Positions 52,752 through 61,196 of a DNA stretch of 64,000 bases are shown here, piece after piece (within the stretch, counting starts at the first letter, position 1; every line of letters starts with the position of its first letter). Position numbers and translations under genes: made by a program. A model generated the notes under the pieces. The model did not search any database. It worked only from the letters and a program-made list of their open reading frames with translations, and was not told the DNA's origin. Location: contig NZ_CCXK01000016.1 of the NCBI RefSeq assembly GCF_000821305.1, positions 485,033 through 549,032 of the forward strand. The letters run 5' to 3'. This DNA comes from Clostridium culturomicium. GTDB taxonomy: Bacteria; Bacillota; Clostridia; Clostridiales; Clostridiaceae.

Positions 52752-53681
52752 CTAACGTTCTCTTGCTGCTCTTATTCTTGGGTCAACTAGTCCGTAAATT
52801 ATATCAACTAAGAATAATGCTACAATGAATAATGCTGATATGAATATAGATTGTCCCATTATCATGTTATAATCTCTACTTGTAATTGCCTCTACGAAAT
52901 ATTGACCTAGTCCTGGTATACCGTAGATACTCTCTATAACGAAAGAACCAGTGAATATTCCAGCAACCTGTGGTCCTATAAGTGTTATTGCCGGTAAAAT
53001 AGCATTTCTAATTACATGATTGAATACTAAGCTTAGTTTAGAAACACCTTTCGCTTTAGCTGTTAATATGTAATCTTGTCCAATAACATCTAGACAGTTA
53101 GTTCTCATATATCTTGCATAAGTAGCAATTGAACCAAAGCTTAGTGCAATAGTAGGAAGTATTGTATGTCTAACCTCTCCCCATCCTGTGGTTGGAAAAA
53201 CTCTAAACTTAACTGTTAATAACCATTGCAGTAAGGATGCCACTACGAAACTTGGAACTGCAATTCCAATTATCGCAATAAACATTACTAAATAATCTGG
53301 CCATTTTCCTCTATTAAAGGCTGCTATGATTCCAAGTATAATTCCAATTGATACCCCAACTAATAACGCTTGTCCGCCTATTCTAGCCGAAATCGGAGCA
53401 CTTTTCACAATTGTTCCTGTAACACTTCTTCCTGGATAGTTAAGAGATTCACCAAGATCTCCTTGCACTGCATTTTTAATAAAATATCCATATTGAGTAA
53501 TCAAAGGTTTATCTAACCCATACTTTGCATAATAGTTAGCTTTGATTTGCTCTGGAAGTTCTCTGCCTACGGTCCCTAACGGATCTCCTGGCATTGTATG
53601 AATAAGGAAAAACGTTATGGATGCAGCTATAAACAAAGTCATAAGCATGTATCCAAATCTTTTAAGTGTAAATTTTAACAT
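52752..53681 (-). CDS. oppB: Oligopeptide ABC transporter permease OppB
   Basis: 309 aa with six TM helices, typical opening MLKFTLKRFGYMLMTLFIAAS, and EAA loop DYILTAKAKGVSKLSLVFNHVIRN. Three ATGs in a row follow GGAGGG; the last (53681) has the best spacing, 6 nt. The longer frame to 53738 would add 19 residues without a ribosome binding site. First structural gene of oppBCDFA, preceded by an unusually long leader. Confidence 0.93.
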   Translation of the reverse strand: MLKFTLKRFGYMLMTLFIAASITFFLIHTMPGDPLGTVGRELPEQIKANYYAKYGLDKPLITQYGYFIKNAVQGDLGESLNYPGRSVTGTIVKSAPISARIGGQALLVGVSIGIILGIIAAFNRGKWPDYLVMFIAIIGIAVPSFVVASLLQWLLTVKFRVFPTTGWGEVRHTILPTIALSFGSIATYARYMRTNCLDVIGQDYILTAKAKGVSKLSLVFNHVIRNAILPAITLIGPQVAGIFTGSFVIESIYGIPGLGQYFVEAITSRDYNMIMGQSIFISALFIVALFLVDIIYGLVDPRIRAARER

Positions 53682-53824
53682 CATCATCCCTCCATTAAAT
53701 ATAAATATGCAATAATCCCCATTATTGCATTCTCCCATTATTAACCTTTTTTCTACCTTGCATAGATATTAACAAAAGTAATATTTCAATTTGAAATACA
53801 CTTTTATTTAGATGATAAGTTATA

Positions 53825-53962
53825 TTAGCTAATAGTTTTCTCTCTTGTTGTCATTTCAATTAACTGCCTTAACATCCTTTTAAATAAACATAAAATTCCA
53901 ATTGTGATTATGGCTCCCCAAAGCCACTCCGTTTTACACCTCCATATCCACCTAGAATACAT
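53825..53962 (-). CDS. Possible small membrane peptide in the opp leader
   Basis: A 45-codon frame from ATG 53962, or 35 codons from an ACG at 53930-53932. It contains a hydrophobic stretch WLWGAIITIGILCLF followed by a basic/amphipathic tail, the shape of a small single-pass membrane protein. The ATG has only a poor, too-close AGG. A perfect GGAGG (53939-53943) lies 6 nt before the ACG codon, exactly where a start would be expected. Either ACG is used inefficiently, the ATG start is real, or this is a decayed gene. No family recognised. Confidence 0.35.
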   Translation of the reverse strand: MYSRWIWRCKTEWLWGAIITIGILCLFKRMLRQLIEMTTREKTIS

Positions 53963-54056
53963 CCTACTTTTATATAAATTTTTAAATTTACATACTTCAT
54001 ATGTTTGAACTTTATAAACTATTTAAAATAACCACTAACTTTAGCTCTCCATTTTA

Positions 54057-54071
54057 AATATTTTGAAAATT
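54057..54071 (-). promoter_or_regulatory. CodY-like box
   Basis: Minus-strand AATTTTCAAAATATT has two mismatches to the CodY consensus (AATTTTCWGAAAATT). CodY often represses opp operons in Firmicutes; in DNA this AT-rich the match may be chance. Confidence 0.25.
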
Positions 54072-54099
54072 CAACAAACAGGCATAAACTTTTTAACTT

Positions 54100-54129
54100 A
54101 TTGTAAGATTTACTCTATTTATTAGTCAA
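54100..54129 (-). promoter_or_regulatory. Second opp promoter candidate
   Basis: Minus-strand TTGACT (54124-54129) and TACAAT (54100-54105), 18-nt spacer; immediately upstream of the CodY-like box. Confidence 0.4.
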
Positions 54130-54222
54130 AGCATAGTCTCAGCGTATAGTTGTATTGTTTTTATCGCTAAGAAACGATATCGAAATATGAAATTGCAATT
54201 TTTTTAAAATTCATTTTTTATA

Positions 54223-54251
54223 ATATTATCACGTGTAATTTAAGTTGTCAA
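54223..54251 (-). promoter_or_regulatory. Best opp promoter candidate
   Basis: Minus-strand consensus TTGACA (54246-54251) and TAATAT (54223-54228) with a 17-nt spacer. Confidence 0.6.
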
Positions 54252-54549
54252 ACTATTTTAATATTACTAATTAATCAAAACATCTAAAAACACTTTAAAA
54301 ATCTGTATTTTCTTATCCCTTCTTGTCATGTCAATGATAAGCCAATAAGATGATGCGACATTTTTCAACAGAAATGTTTTACACCTTTATTATTTTTTTA
54401 CAAAAATGCACATTAAAATTTATATATATTATGTTATCGTTTACTTAATGTGAACAATTAAAAAACTTTATATTTTTATTAAATTTATACAATATTATTT
54501 AGGTACGTTATATAATAATAGTATATATAACATAAATGAGGTGATTTTT

Positions 54550-55539
54550 TTGAAATATAACGTTGCTATAGTTGGCGCTACCGGTATGGTAGGAAGAGAA
54601 TTCTTAAATATCTTAGCTGAAAGAAACTTTCCTATTGAAAACTTATATCTTTTCTCATCATTCCGTTCAGCTGGCAGCACTATAACTTTTAATAATAAAG
54701 AAATAGTTGTTGAAGAACTTAAACCAGAAAATATATCTAACAAAAAAATAAATATCGCTCTTTTCTCAGCAGGTGGAGACATAAGCTTAAAATTTGCACC
54801 AATCTTCGCTGACCATGGTGCAGTAGTAATTGATAACAGCAGTGCATGGAGAATGGATCCTGCTGTGCCTTTAGTAGTTCCTGAAGTAAACAGCGAAGAT
54901 ATTAAGTGGAACAAGGGAATAATAGCAAACCCTAACTGCTCCACAATTCAAGCCGTTATTGCTTTAAAACCACTAGCTGATAAATACGGCCTTAAACGAA
55001 TAGTTTACTCAACTTACCAAGCTGTATCTGGTGCAGGTGTGCAAGGATATAACGATTTAAAAGATGGGGTTAATGATATAGCTCCAAAGAAATTCCAATA
55101 TCCTATAGCTTTTAATGTAATACCACAAATTGATGTATTCTTAGAAAATGGATATACAAAAGAAGAAATGAAAATGATAAATGAAACTCATAAAATTCTC
55201 CATAATGAAGATGTTAAAGTTACAGCTACCACAGTAAGAGTTCCTGTTTTTCACGGACATAGTGAAAGTATTAACGTGGAACTTAAAACTACTTTCGATA
55301 TTAAAGATATTTTCCAATTATTTAATAACTTCAAAGGTATAACTGTAATGGATGACATAAATACAAACACTTATCCAATGCCTTTAGACATTGCAGGCCG
55401 TGATGATGTTTACATTGGAAGGATAAGAAGAGATTTCAGTCTAGATAACGGTCTTAACCTATGGGTTGTGGCTGATAATATCAGAAAAGGTGCAGCTTTA
55501 AATGCAGTCCAAATTGCTGAAGAATTGATTAAGTTATAA
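54550..55539 (+). CDS. asd: Aspartate-semialdehyde dehydrogenase
   Basis: 329 aa. NADP-binding VAIVGATGMVGREFL at the N-terminus, catalytic Cys130 in ANPNCSTIQ, and the later ETHKILH and VRVPVFHGHSE with the substrate-binding Arg/His. It reduces aspartyl phosphate to the semialdehyde shared by lysine, threonine and methionine routes. The start is TTG at 54550 with GAGGTG 6 nt upstream; the GTG at 54541 lies within that site. First gene of asd-dapA-dapB. No lysine riboswitch seen upstream. Confidence 0.96.
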   Translation: MKYNVAIVGATGMVGREFLNILAERNFPIENLYLFSSFRSAGSTITFNNKEIVVEELKPENISNKKINIALFSAGGDISLKFAPIFADHGAVVIDNSSAWRMDPAVPLVVPEVNSEDIKWNKGIIANPNCSTIQAVIALKPLADKYGLKRIVYSTYQAVSGAGVQGYNDLKDGVNDIAPKKFQYPIAFNVIPQIDVFLENGYTKEEMKMINETHKILHNEDVKVTATTVRVPVFHGHSESINVELKTTFDIKDIFQLFNNFKGITVMDDINTNTYPMPLDIAGRDDVYIGRIRRDFSLDNGLNLWVVADNIRKGAALNAVQIAEELIKL

Positions 55540-55561
55540 TTATAAATAAAGAGGTGTATGT

Positions 55562-56440
55562 ATGAGTATATTTAAAGGGTCCGGTGTTGCAATAGTAACT
55601 CCATTTAATGAGGCTGGCGTAGATTTTTCAAAGCTAAAAGAATTACTTGAATGGCATATCGAAAATAAAACTGACGCAATCATAATTTGCGGTACAACCG
55701 GTGAAGCATCAACAATGACTGAAAATGAAAAAAAAGAAACTATTAAATTCACTGTTGATACAGTTAATAAAAGAATACCTGTAATAGCTGGAACAGGAAG
55801 CAATAATACAATGGCATCTGTTGAAATGAGTAAATACGCTGAATCTGTAGGTGTAGATGGCTTACTAATCATAAATCCATACTACAATAAAACTTCTGCT
55901 AAAGGCCTTATTGCACACTTCAAGAAAATAGCAGAAGCTGTTACTACTCCTATAGTGGTGTATAATGTACCATCTAGAACAGGTATGAATATCACACCTA
56001 ATGCTCTATTAGAATTAAGTAAACTTGAAAATATAGTTGCAGTGAAAGAGGCTAGTGGCAACATAAGTCAAATTGCTGAAATTAAATACCTATGTGGAGA
56101 CAATCTGGATATATATTCAGGAAACGACAATGAAATTCTTCCAACCCTTGCAATAGGTGGTCTTGGCGTAATTTCCGTAATTGCTAATATAGTTCCAAAA
56201 GATGTTCATAATATCTGTGAACTTTTCTTCAATGGAGAAATCAAAGCATCTCAAGATTTATTCTTAAAAACAATACCTCTTACTAATGCTTGTTTCTGCG
56301 AAACAAATCCAATACCAATAAAGACCGCAATGAATCTTTTAGGACATAATGTTGGAAGTTTAAGATTACCATTAGTAGACATGGCTGATAACACTTTAGA
56401 ACTTCTTAAAAATTCCTTAAAAGACTACGGCTTACTATAA
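55562..56440 (+). CDS. dapA: 4-hydroxy-tetrahydrodipicolinate synthase
   Basis: 292 aa TIM-barrel lyase condensing pyruvate with aspartate semialdehyde. Schiff-base Lys162 in VAVKEASG, Tyr134 in YNVPSRTGMN, and CGTTGEAST near residues 43-51 are all present. AGAGGTG before the ATG; 22 nt after asd. Confidence 0.97.
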   Translation: MSIFKGSGVAIVTPFNEAGVDFSKLKELLEWHIENKTDAIIICGTTGEASTMTENEKKETIKFTVDTVNKRIPVIAGTGSNNTMASVEMSKYAESVGVDGLLIINPYYNKTSAKGLIAHFKKIAEAVTTPIVVYNVPSRTGMNITPNALLELSKLENIVAVKEASGNISQIAEIKYLCGDNLDIYSGNDNEILPTLAIGGLGVISVIANIVPKDVHNICELFFNGEIKASQDLFLKTIPLTNACFCETNPIPIKTAMNLLGHNVGSLRLPLVDMADNTLELLKNSLKDYGLL

Positions 56441-56452
56441 AGGAGACTAGAT

Positions 56453-57217
56453 ATGATAAAAATTTTATTAGTTGGATGTAATGGAAAAATGGGTACTATG
56501 ATTTCTACAGTTGCCCAGAACTCTACAACACTAACAATCGCAGCTGGCTTTGACAGCAAAACTGAAGGAAACTTTAACTATCCTGTTTATGATTCACTTA
56601 CAAACGTAAAAGAGAATGTGGATGTAGTTTTAGACTTTTCAAGACCAGCAACTTTAGACAGCATATGTGAATTTGTTTTAAACAGAAAAATCCCTGTAGT
56701 TTTCTGTACTACTGGTTATTCTGCTGAACAACTAAACAAAATCCAAGGATTATCTGCTGAAGTTCCTGTATTCCACTCAGCTAATATGTCTATAGGAATA
56801 AACATAGTAAACAACATTCTTAAGACAATCAGCAATACCCTATATAAGGATTTTGATATCGAAATAATTGAGAAGCACCACAACCAAAAGGTTGATGCTC
56901 CTAGTGGAACTGCTCTTCTTCTAGCTAACACAATAAAAGATTCTATTGAAGCTGAAACTGAATTTAACTATGGAAGAGAAGGCATCGCAAAAAGAGAGCA
57001 TAAAGAAATTGGAATCCATGCTATTCGCGGTGGAAATATAATTGGAGACCACGAAGTGATTTTTGCCGGCAAAGGTGAAGTTATAGAAATTAAGCATTCT
57101 GCAATCTCTAGAGAAGTTTTTGCAGTTGGAGCTCTTAAAGCTTGCGAATATGTTTATGATAAAACACCTGGAATGTATTCAATGGACAATGTAGTTAACG
57201 ATACTATAAAGTTCTAA
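56453..57217 (+). CDS. dapB: 4-hydroxy-tetrahydrodipicolinate reductase
   Basis: 254 aa. Nucleotide-binding VGCNGKMGTMI (7-17); catalytic EKHHNQKVDAPSGTA with His142/His143 and Lys146. It makes tetrahydrodipicolinate, the substrate of the DapH encoded nearby. AAAGGAG before the ATG; 12 nt after dapA, the last gene of the operon. Confidence 0.97.
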   Translation: MIKILLVGCNGKMGTMISTVAQNSTTLTIAAGFDSKTEGNFNYPVYDSLTNVKENVDVVLDFSRPATLDSICEFVLNRKIPVVFCTTGYSAEQLNKIQGLSAEVPVFHSANMSIGINIVNNILKTISNTLYKDFDIEIIEKHHNQKVDAPSGTALLLANTIKDSIEAETEFNYGREGIAKREHKEIGIHAIRGGNIIGDHEVIFAGKGEVIEIKHSAISREVFAVGALKACEYVYDKTPGMYSMDNVVNDTIKF

Positions 57218-57244
57218 TAGACTGTATCATATTCTAATTAAGAA

Positions 57245-57261
57245 TGCCCGAATGTAGAATT
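57245..57261 (+). repeat. 17-bp sequence also present at 22353-22369
   Basis: TGCCCGAATGTAGAATT, between dapB and its terminators; identical to the inverted copy downstream of iorB. Confidence 0.7.
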
Positions 57262-57274
57262 TAGAATTAAGGAG

Positions 57275-57303
57275 GAAATCCAGTTTTGCTGGATTTCTTT
57301 TAT
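57275..57303 (+). terminator. First terminator after dapB
   Basis: Perfect 9-bp stem (57275-57283 with 57289-57297), loop TTTTG, then TTTTATT. Confidence 0.8.
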
Positions 57304-57310
57304 TCAAAAA

Positions 57311-57344
57311 AGTAAGAAGAACTCTTTACGGAGTTCTTCTTACT
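57311..57344 (+). terminator. Second hairpin after dapB
   Basis: Perfect 14-bp stem (57311-57324 with 57331-57344). Followed by the T-rich 7-bp tandem repeat rather than a pure T run. Confidence 0.6.
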
Positions 57345-57371
57345 TCTTATTTCTTATTTCTTATTTCTTAT
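57344..57371 (+). repeat. 7-bp tandem repeat (TTCTTAT x4)
   Basis: Four exact copies directly after the second dapB hairpin. A second 7-bp array (ATTATAA-type, about three copies around 57463-57485) overlaps the last codons of patA. Confidence 0.85.
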
Positions 57372-57472
57372 TTATATTGATAATTATTTATCATTGACTA
57401 AAGAAATTTATTAATTATCACTCACTATAAATTAATAAATTTATAATTAAAAAAATCAACCTAAATTATAAA

Positions 57473-58612
57473 TTATAAATTATAAAGAAACTCTTCCATA
57501 AGGTTTAAAGCTTCCTTCAATTTCTCCCTATCATAACAATAAGAAATACGAACATATCCTTCTCCACCAGGTCCAAAAGCTGTTCCAGGAACTACTGCGA
57601 CTTTTGTTTCATTAAGAAGCTTTTCACAAAACTCTTCACTAGTCATTCCTGTTCTCTTAATTGATGGAAATATGTAAAATGCGCCTTCTGGTTTTTTCGC
57701 TTCAAGCCCCATAGCTAAAAGCCTGCTGTAAACATAATCTCTTCTCTCTTTTAAGTCCTTTTGTATATGCTCTATATGATACATAGAATTTTTCAGGCCA
57801 CCTAAAGCTCCATATTGACCTATAGATGGTGCACAGGATACATTGTATTGATGAACCTTAACTATATTTTGAAGCAACCATTTTTCAGCACACACATAGC
57901 CAACTCTAATCCCCGTCATAGAGAACATTTTTGAAAATCCACCGATAAGAATTAATCTATCCTTTAAATCCTCATACTTTGAAATAGTATGATATTCTTC
58001 AAAAACTATTGAACTATACATCTCATCACTGATAATTAACAACTCTTCATCCATCAATGCATTGTGAAGTTCTTCACATTCTTTTTTTGTTAATACTCTT
58101 CCCGTTGGGTTAGAAGGATAGGATATCACTATAGCCTTAGGCTTGTGCTTCTTAATACTTTCTCTTAAGCTCTCAAAATCAATTGATAAATCATCCTTTA
58201 AACTATAATTGATTACATCTCCCCCTACAACCTTCACACAGCTTTCATAGGCTGGATATGCAATAGAAGGAATCAGAACTTTATCTCCGGGATTTAACAC
58301 CGCTGTAAAGGTATCCAACAATCCTTCACTTCCACCTACAGTTAAACATATTTCTTCTGGTAAAAATTTTATATCCATGTTACTTAAATAATTACTTATT
58401 TCTTTTCTTAATTCAAAAATACCTTCATTGGAAGTATATGTAGTTTTATCCTCATCTATTGCCTGCTTCATTGCAGCTTTAACTTCTTTAGGAATCTTAA
58501 AATCAGGTTCCCCCAAGGTTAAAGAAATAGAATTTTCTACTTTCACAACCTTATTATAAAACTTTCTAATTCCTGATATTTCTATATCCTCAACTTTTCT
58601 TGATAAATTCAT
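57473..58612 (-). CDS. patA: Aminotransferase, probable N-acetyl-LL-diaminopimelate aminotransferase
   Basis: 379 aa fold-type I aminotransferase. Asp196 and Tyr199 in ISDEMYSS and the PLP lysine Lys228 in GGFSKMFSMTGIR are present. Segments IEISGIRKF, VHQYNVSCA, and GAFYIFPSIK followed by GMTS match Bacillus PatA as I recall it. PatA is the step after DapH in the N-acetyl lysine route, and dapH lies 0.8 kb away, which supports the call; a general aromatic/aspartate aminotransferase is the alternative. The C-terminal codons are partly built from a 7-bp tandem repeat. Last gene of a cobO-patA unit (31-nt gap). Confidence 0.82.
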   Translation of the reverse strand: MNLSRKVEDIEISGIRKFYNKVVKVENSISLTLGEPDFKIPKEVKAAMKQAIDEDKTTYTSNEGIFELRKEISNYLSNMDIKFLPEEICLTVGGSEGLLDTFTAVLNPGDKVLIPSIAYPAYESCVKVVGGDVINYSLKDDLSIDFESLRESIKKHKPKAIVISYPSNPTGRVLTKKECEELHNALMDEELLIISDEMYSSIVFEEYHTISKYEDLKDRLILIGGFSKMFSMTGIRVGYVCAEKWLLQNIVKVHQYNVSCAPSIGQYGALGGLKNSMYHIEHIQKDLKERRDYVYSRLLAMGLEAKKPEGAFYIFPSIKRTGMTSEEFCEKLLNETKVAVVPGTAFGPGGEGYVRISYCYDREKLKEALNLMEEFLYNL

Positions 58613-58643
58613 AGTTATACCTTCTATTCCCCTTACACTAGCC

Positions 58644-59183
58644 TTAAAACTCTATTCCTCTACGTGCTGGTACACCTTCTTCAAAATAGTGCTTTAAATC
58701 CTTCATTTCTGTAACTAAATTAGCTCTTTCCATAATTTTCTCTGGAACATCTCTTCCTGTCATTACAATTTCAACATCATCTGGCTTTAAGTCTAACAAT
58801 TGTAGTAATTGTTCTTCTGTTATTAATTTATTTGTTAATGTTCCCATTATTTCATCCATAATAAGAATATCACAGCTTTTTTCCTTTAACTGCTTTAAAC
58901 AAAATTCATAAGCAACCTGTATATCCTTTTTTAATTCTACCTTTTCTTCATCATTAAGATTCCAAAAGAAATCTCTTGGTCTTTCAAATCGATGAATAGT
59001 AAAATATGGCGCCATTAACTTTGCTGATTGAAGTTCTCCGGTTGCGTCACTCTTTAAAAACTGAACCATACAAACTCTATACTTATTTCCTGCTGCCCTT
59101 GTAGCTAATCCAACCGCAGCAGTAGTTTTACCTTTTCCATTCCCAGTATATATTTGAATATAACCTTTTGTTAAATTTCCCAT
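58644..59183 (-). CDS. cobO: Cob(I)alamin / cobyrinate a,c-diamide adenosyltransferase
   Basis: 179 aa P-loop enzyme of the CobA/CobO/BtuR type. Modified Walker A GNGKGKTT at 14-21, then KGYIQIYTG upstream, and VCMVQFLKSD and ILIMDEI downstream. It transfers the adenosyl group from ATP to the cobalt of corrinoids. No other cobalamin gene is in the window. CGGAGG ribosome binding site. Confidence 0.93.
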   Translation of the reverse strand: MGNLTKGYIQIYTGNGKGKTTAAVGLATRAAGNKYRVCMVQFLKSDATGELQSAKLMAPYFTIHRFERPRDFFWNLNDEEKVELKKDIQVAYEFCLKQLKEKSCDILIMDEIMGTLTNKLITEEQLLQLLDLKPDDVEIVMTGRDVPEKIMERANLVTEMKDLKHYFEEGVPARRGIEF

Positions 59184-59412
59184 GACTCCGCCTCCGATTT
59201 TGTAATTTTGAAATTTTTTAACTTTATTATATCATTTGTAAATAAATTATTCCAATATGCATATCTTTTATGATATAACTATATTAGTAAATCAAGTACA
59301 TTAAATATTATATTCAGATTTTATCTTATTTATTAATTATTATGTAGTATTATAGGATAACCTATAGGTGAATATAAATTAATTGTATAACGTGACGAAA
59401 GGAGTTCAAAAT

Positions 59413-60123
59413 ATGGAATACAATTTTACTGATCCTTATGAAATTGCTAGATTTATAAAAGAATCTAAAAAGTCTACACCTGTTAAGGCCTATATCAGCG
59501 GTGATTTAAAAGATTGTAACTGCGAAAAAATAGATTGCTTTGGTGAGGGAAACTTTTACGTTTTATTTGGAGACAATACTGAAATATCAAACTTCATAGA
59601 GGAAAATAAAGAAAAAATACATAACTTCAGACTTGAGTCTGACAGAAGAAATTCAGCAATACCAATGCTCGATACTAGAAGCTTAAATGCAAGAATTGAG
59701 CCAGGTGCAATTATAAGAGACAGAGTTTCAATCGGTAACAACGCAGTTATTATGATGGGTGCTGTAATAAATATTGGTGCTGAAATCGGTGATGAATCTA
59801 TGGTTGATATGAATGCTGTAATTGGCGCTAGAGGAAAGCTTGGTAAAGGAGTTCACCTTGGAGCTGGTGCTGTAGTGGCTGGAGTATTAGAACCACCAAG
59901 CAAATCTCCATGTGAAATAGGAGATCACGTACTAATCGGTGCCAATGCTGTTATCCTTGAAGGTGTAAAAATCGGAAACAATTCAGTAGTTGCAGCTGGC
60001 TCAGTTGTTACTGAGGACGTTCCTGCAAATGTTGTTGTTGCTGGAACACCTGCAAAAATAATAAAAAGTGTTGACGATAAAACAAAAGCTAAAACTGAGA
60101 TTTTAGCAGATCTAAGAAAATAA
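59413..60123 (+). CDS. dapH: Tetrahydrodipicolinate N-acetyltransferase
   Basis: 236 aa. An alpha/beta N-terminal domain (DPYEIARFIKESKKSTPVKAY) precedes a left-handed beta-helix of hexapeptide repeats (about 85-200, e.g. IGNNAVIMMGAVINIGAEIG) and the family GVLEPPSKSPCEIGDHVLIGANAVILEG. It acetylates tetrahydrodipicolinate with acetyl-CoA, defining the acetylase variant of the DAP pathway. The ATG at 59413 is preceded by AAAGGAG 8 nt away, better than the upstream frame start at 59383. Single gene between divergent cobO and convergent ssb-like gene. Confidence 0.95.
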   Translation: MEYNFTDPYEIARFIKESKKSTPVKAYISGDLKDCNCEKIDCFGEGNFYVLFGDNTEISNFIEENKEKIHNFRLESDRRNSAIPMLDTRSLNARIEPGAIIRDRVSIGNNAVIMMGAVINIGAEIGDESMVDMNAVIGARGKLGKGVHLGAGAVVAGVLEPPSKSPCEIGDHVLIGANAVILEGVKIGNNSVVAAGSVVTEDVPANVVVAGTPAKIIKSVDDKTKAKTEILADLRK

Positions 60124-60154
60124 ACTTTTTATTTTTTCGTTAAAATAAAAAGTT
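60123..60154 (+). terminator. Hairpin directly after dapH
   Basis: 13-bp AT-only-rich stem (60123-60135 with 60142-60154). Weak by itself. Confidence 0.4.
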
Positions 60155-60181
60155 AGCGTATTAAATATCTTTATAATAAAT

Positions 60182-60214
60182 AAAGCTACTATGAATTTCT
60201 CATAGTAGCTTTAT
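60182..60214. terminator. Bidirectional terminator between dapH and the SSB-like gene
   Basis: 13-bp perfect stem AAAGCTACTATGA with TCATAGTAGCTTT (60182-60194 with 60200-60212), flanked by A and T runs; lies 6 nt past the SSB-like stop and 60 nt past dapH. Confidence 0.8.
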
Positions 60215-60218
60215 TATA

Positions 60219-60947
60219 TTAAATTACTTCATTAACAACTTCATTTTCAGCATTGCTTACAGATGTTTCTGCGTCCACTGCTTCGTCTTCATCCACTCTT
60301 CCAATTACCGCTATGTTATTTCTATTTTCATCAGTAACCCTTTCCATCTTGGAAATTGATACTTCATATGCAACCTTTTTAACTACTTCAGTATCAGAAA
60401 TCTTCTTTTGATATTCTCTACTTTGTAGTCTTCCCCATACTCTAATATTATCTCCAACTTCTAAACTCTTGCAGAATCTTGAATTTCTTCCCCAAGCAAT
60501 TGTTGGAATATAATCTGATTTGTTATAAAGTCTATTTACAGCTAATAGCATGTCTGCTATCTCTCTACCAAATGGTGTTGTTCTATAAACTGGAGCCTTG
60601 CAAATGTATCCATCAAGGAAAATTTGATTTGGATTTTTGCCTCTTTCCTTAAGTTCACGAATATCTCTTGCAAATACAGTTAAGATTAATCTATTTGATC
60701 CATCTACAAACTTATTATAAGATCTAAGTTGTCCATCAACAACAAGTTCGCTGCCGATGCTTACATCTATTCCAGCAATAAGTCTTTCTGAAACTGTTAT
60801 TACTAGCACATCTGATGTGTCGCTAAGTCTTGAAACCTCAAATTCAAAATTATAAAATCCCTCTCCATACATTTCATGGCTAAATGTTAAATCTGAAATT
60901 ACTTTTCCTTCTAGGTAGATTTTGTTATTAAACATATTATTATCCAT
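60219..60947 (-). CDS. SSB-like protein with two OB folds
   Basis: 242 aa. The second half (about 108-202: IFLDGYICKAPVYRTTPFGREIADMLLAVNR..., AWGRNSRFC, VWGRLQSREY) is a clear SSB/PriB-type OB fold. The first half (about 8-98: IYLEGKVISDLTFSHEMYGEGFYNFEFEVSR..., VVDGQLRSY) reads as a second, more divergent copy of the same fold. The acidic C-terminal tail (about 215-242) does not end in the DDDIPF-like tip of canonical SSB. It may bind ssDNA or help replication/repair; not the main housekeeping SSB. AGAGGGG ribosome binding site, monocistronic. Confidence 0.82.
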   Translation of the reverse strand: MDNNMFNNKIYLEGKVISDLTFSHEMYGEGFYNFEFEVSRLSDTSDVLVITVSERLIAGIDVSIGSELVVDGQLRSYNKFVDGSNRLILTVFARDIRELKERGKNPNQIFLDGYICKAPVYRTTPFGREIADMLLAVNRLYNKSDYIPTIAWGRNSRFCKSLEVGDNIRVWGRLQSREYQKKISDTEVVKKVAYEVSISKMERVTDENRNNIAVIGRVDEDEAVDAETSVSNAENEVVNEVI

Positions 60948-61196
60948 GGTAACCCCTCTTCCCTTGGTTTTTTGTTAAAATTTACTATAATTTATATTCA
61001 AGACTCTTGAAAATATAACTTACAGCATCGAAATCTTTTATACTTTTTTCGTTGGTTTATATCCCCGTTAATTAATTATAGAATAATTGTCTAAATTTTA
61101 CAACATTTTATTTTAATTTTTTTTAATTTTATTAATATAATATTTTTTAAATCTAGGTGGCATTTTCCATTTCATAACTTGTTTTTAAATTTATTA

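Larger units (their letters stand above)
53682..54223 (-). promoter_or_regulatory. Long 5' leader of the opp operon
   Basis: About 535 nt between the best promoter and oppB. It contains a second promoter candidate, a CodY-like box, a small ORF (53825-53962) and a perfect 8-bp hairpin (53709-53728) just before the oppB ribosome binding site. I do not recognise a known riboswitch. Confidence 0.5.

Noticed and set aside
54252..54549. Lysine riboswitch upstream of asd-dapA-dapB
   Set aside because: No conserved lysine-box elements or terminator were found in the roughly 300 nt before asd; the stretch is almost pure A/T.
57344..57371. CRISPR-like direct repeats
   Set aside because: Repeat unit is 7 bp with no spacers, and no cas genes exist in the window; it is a simple tandem repeat.
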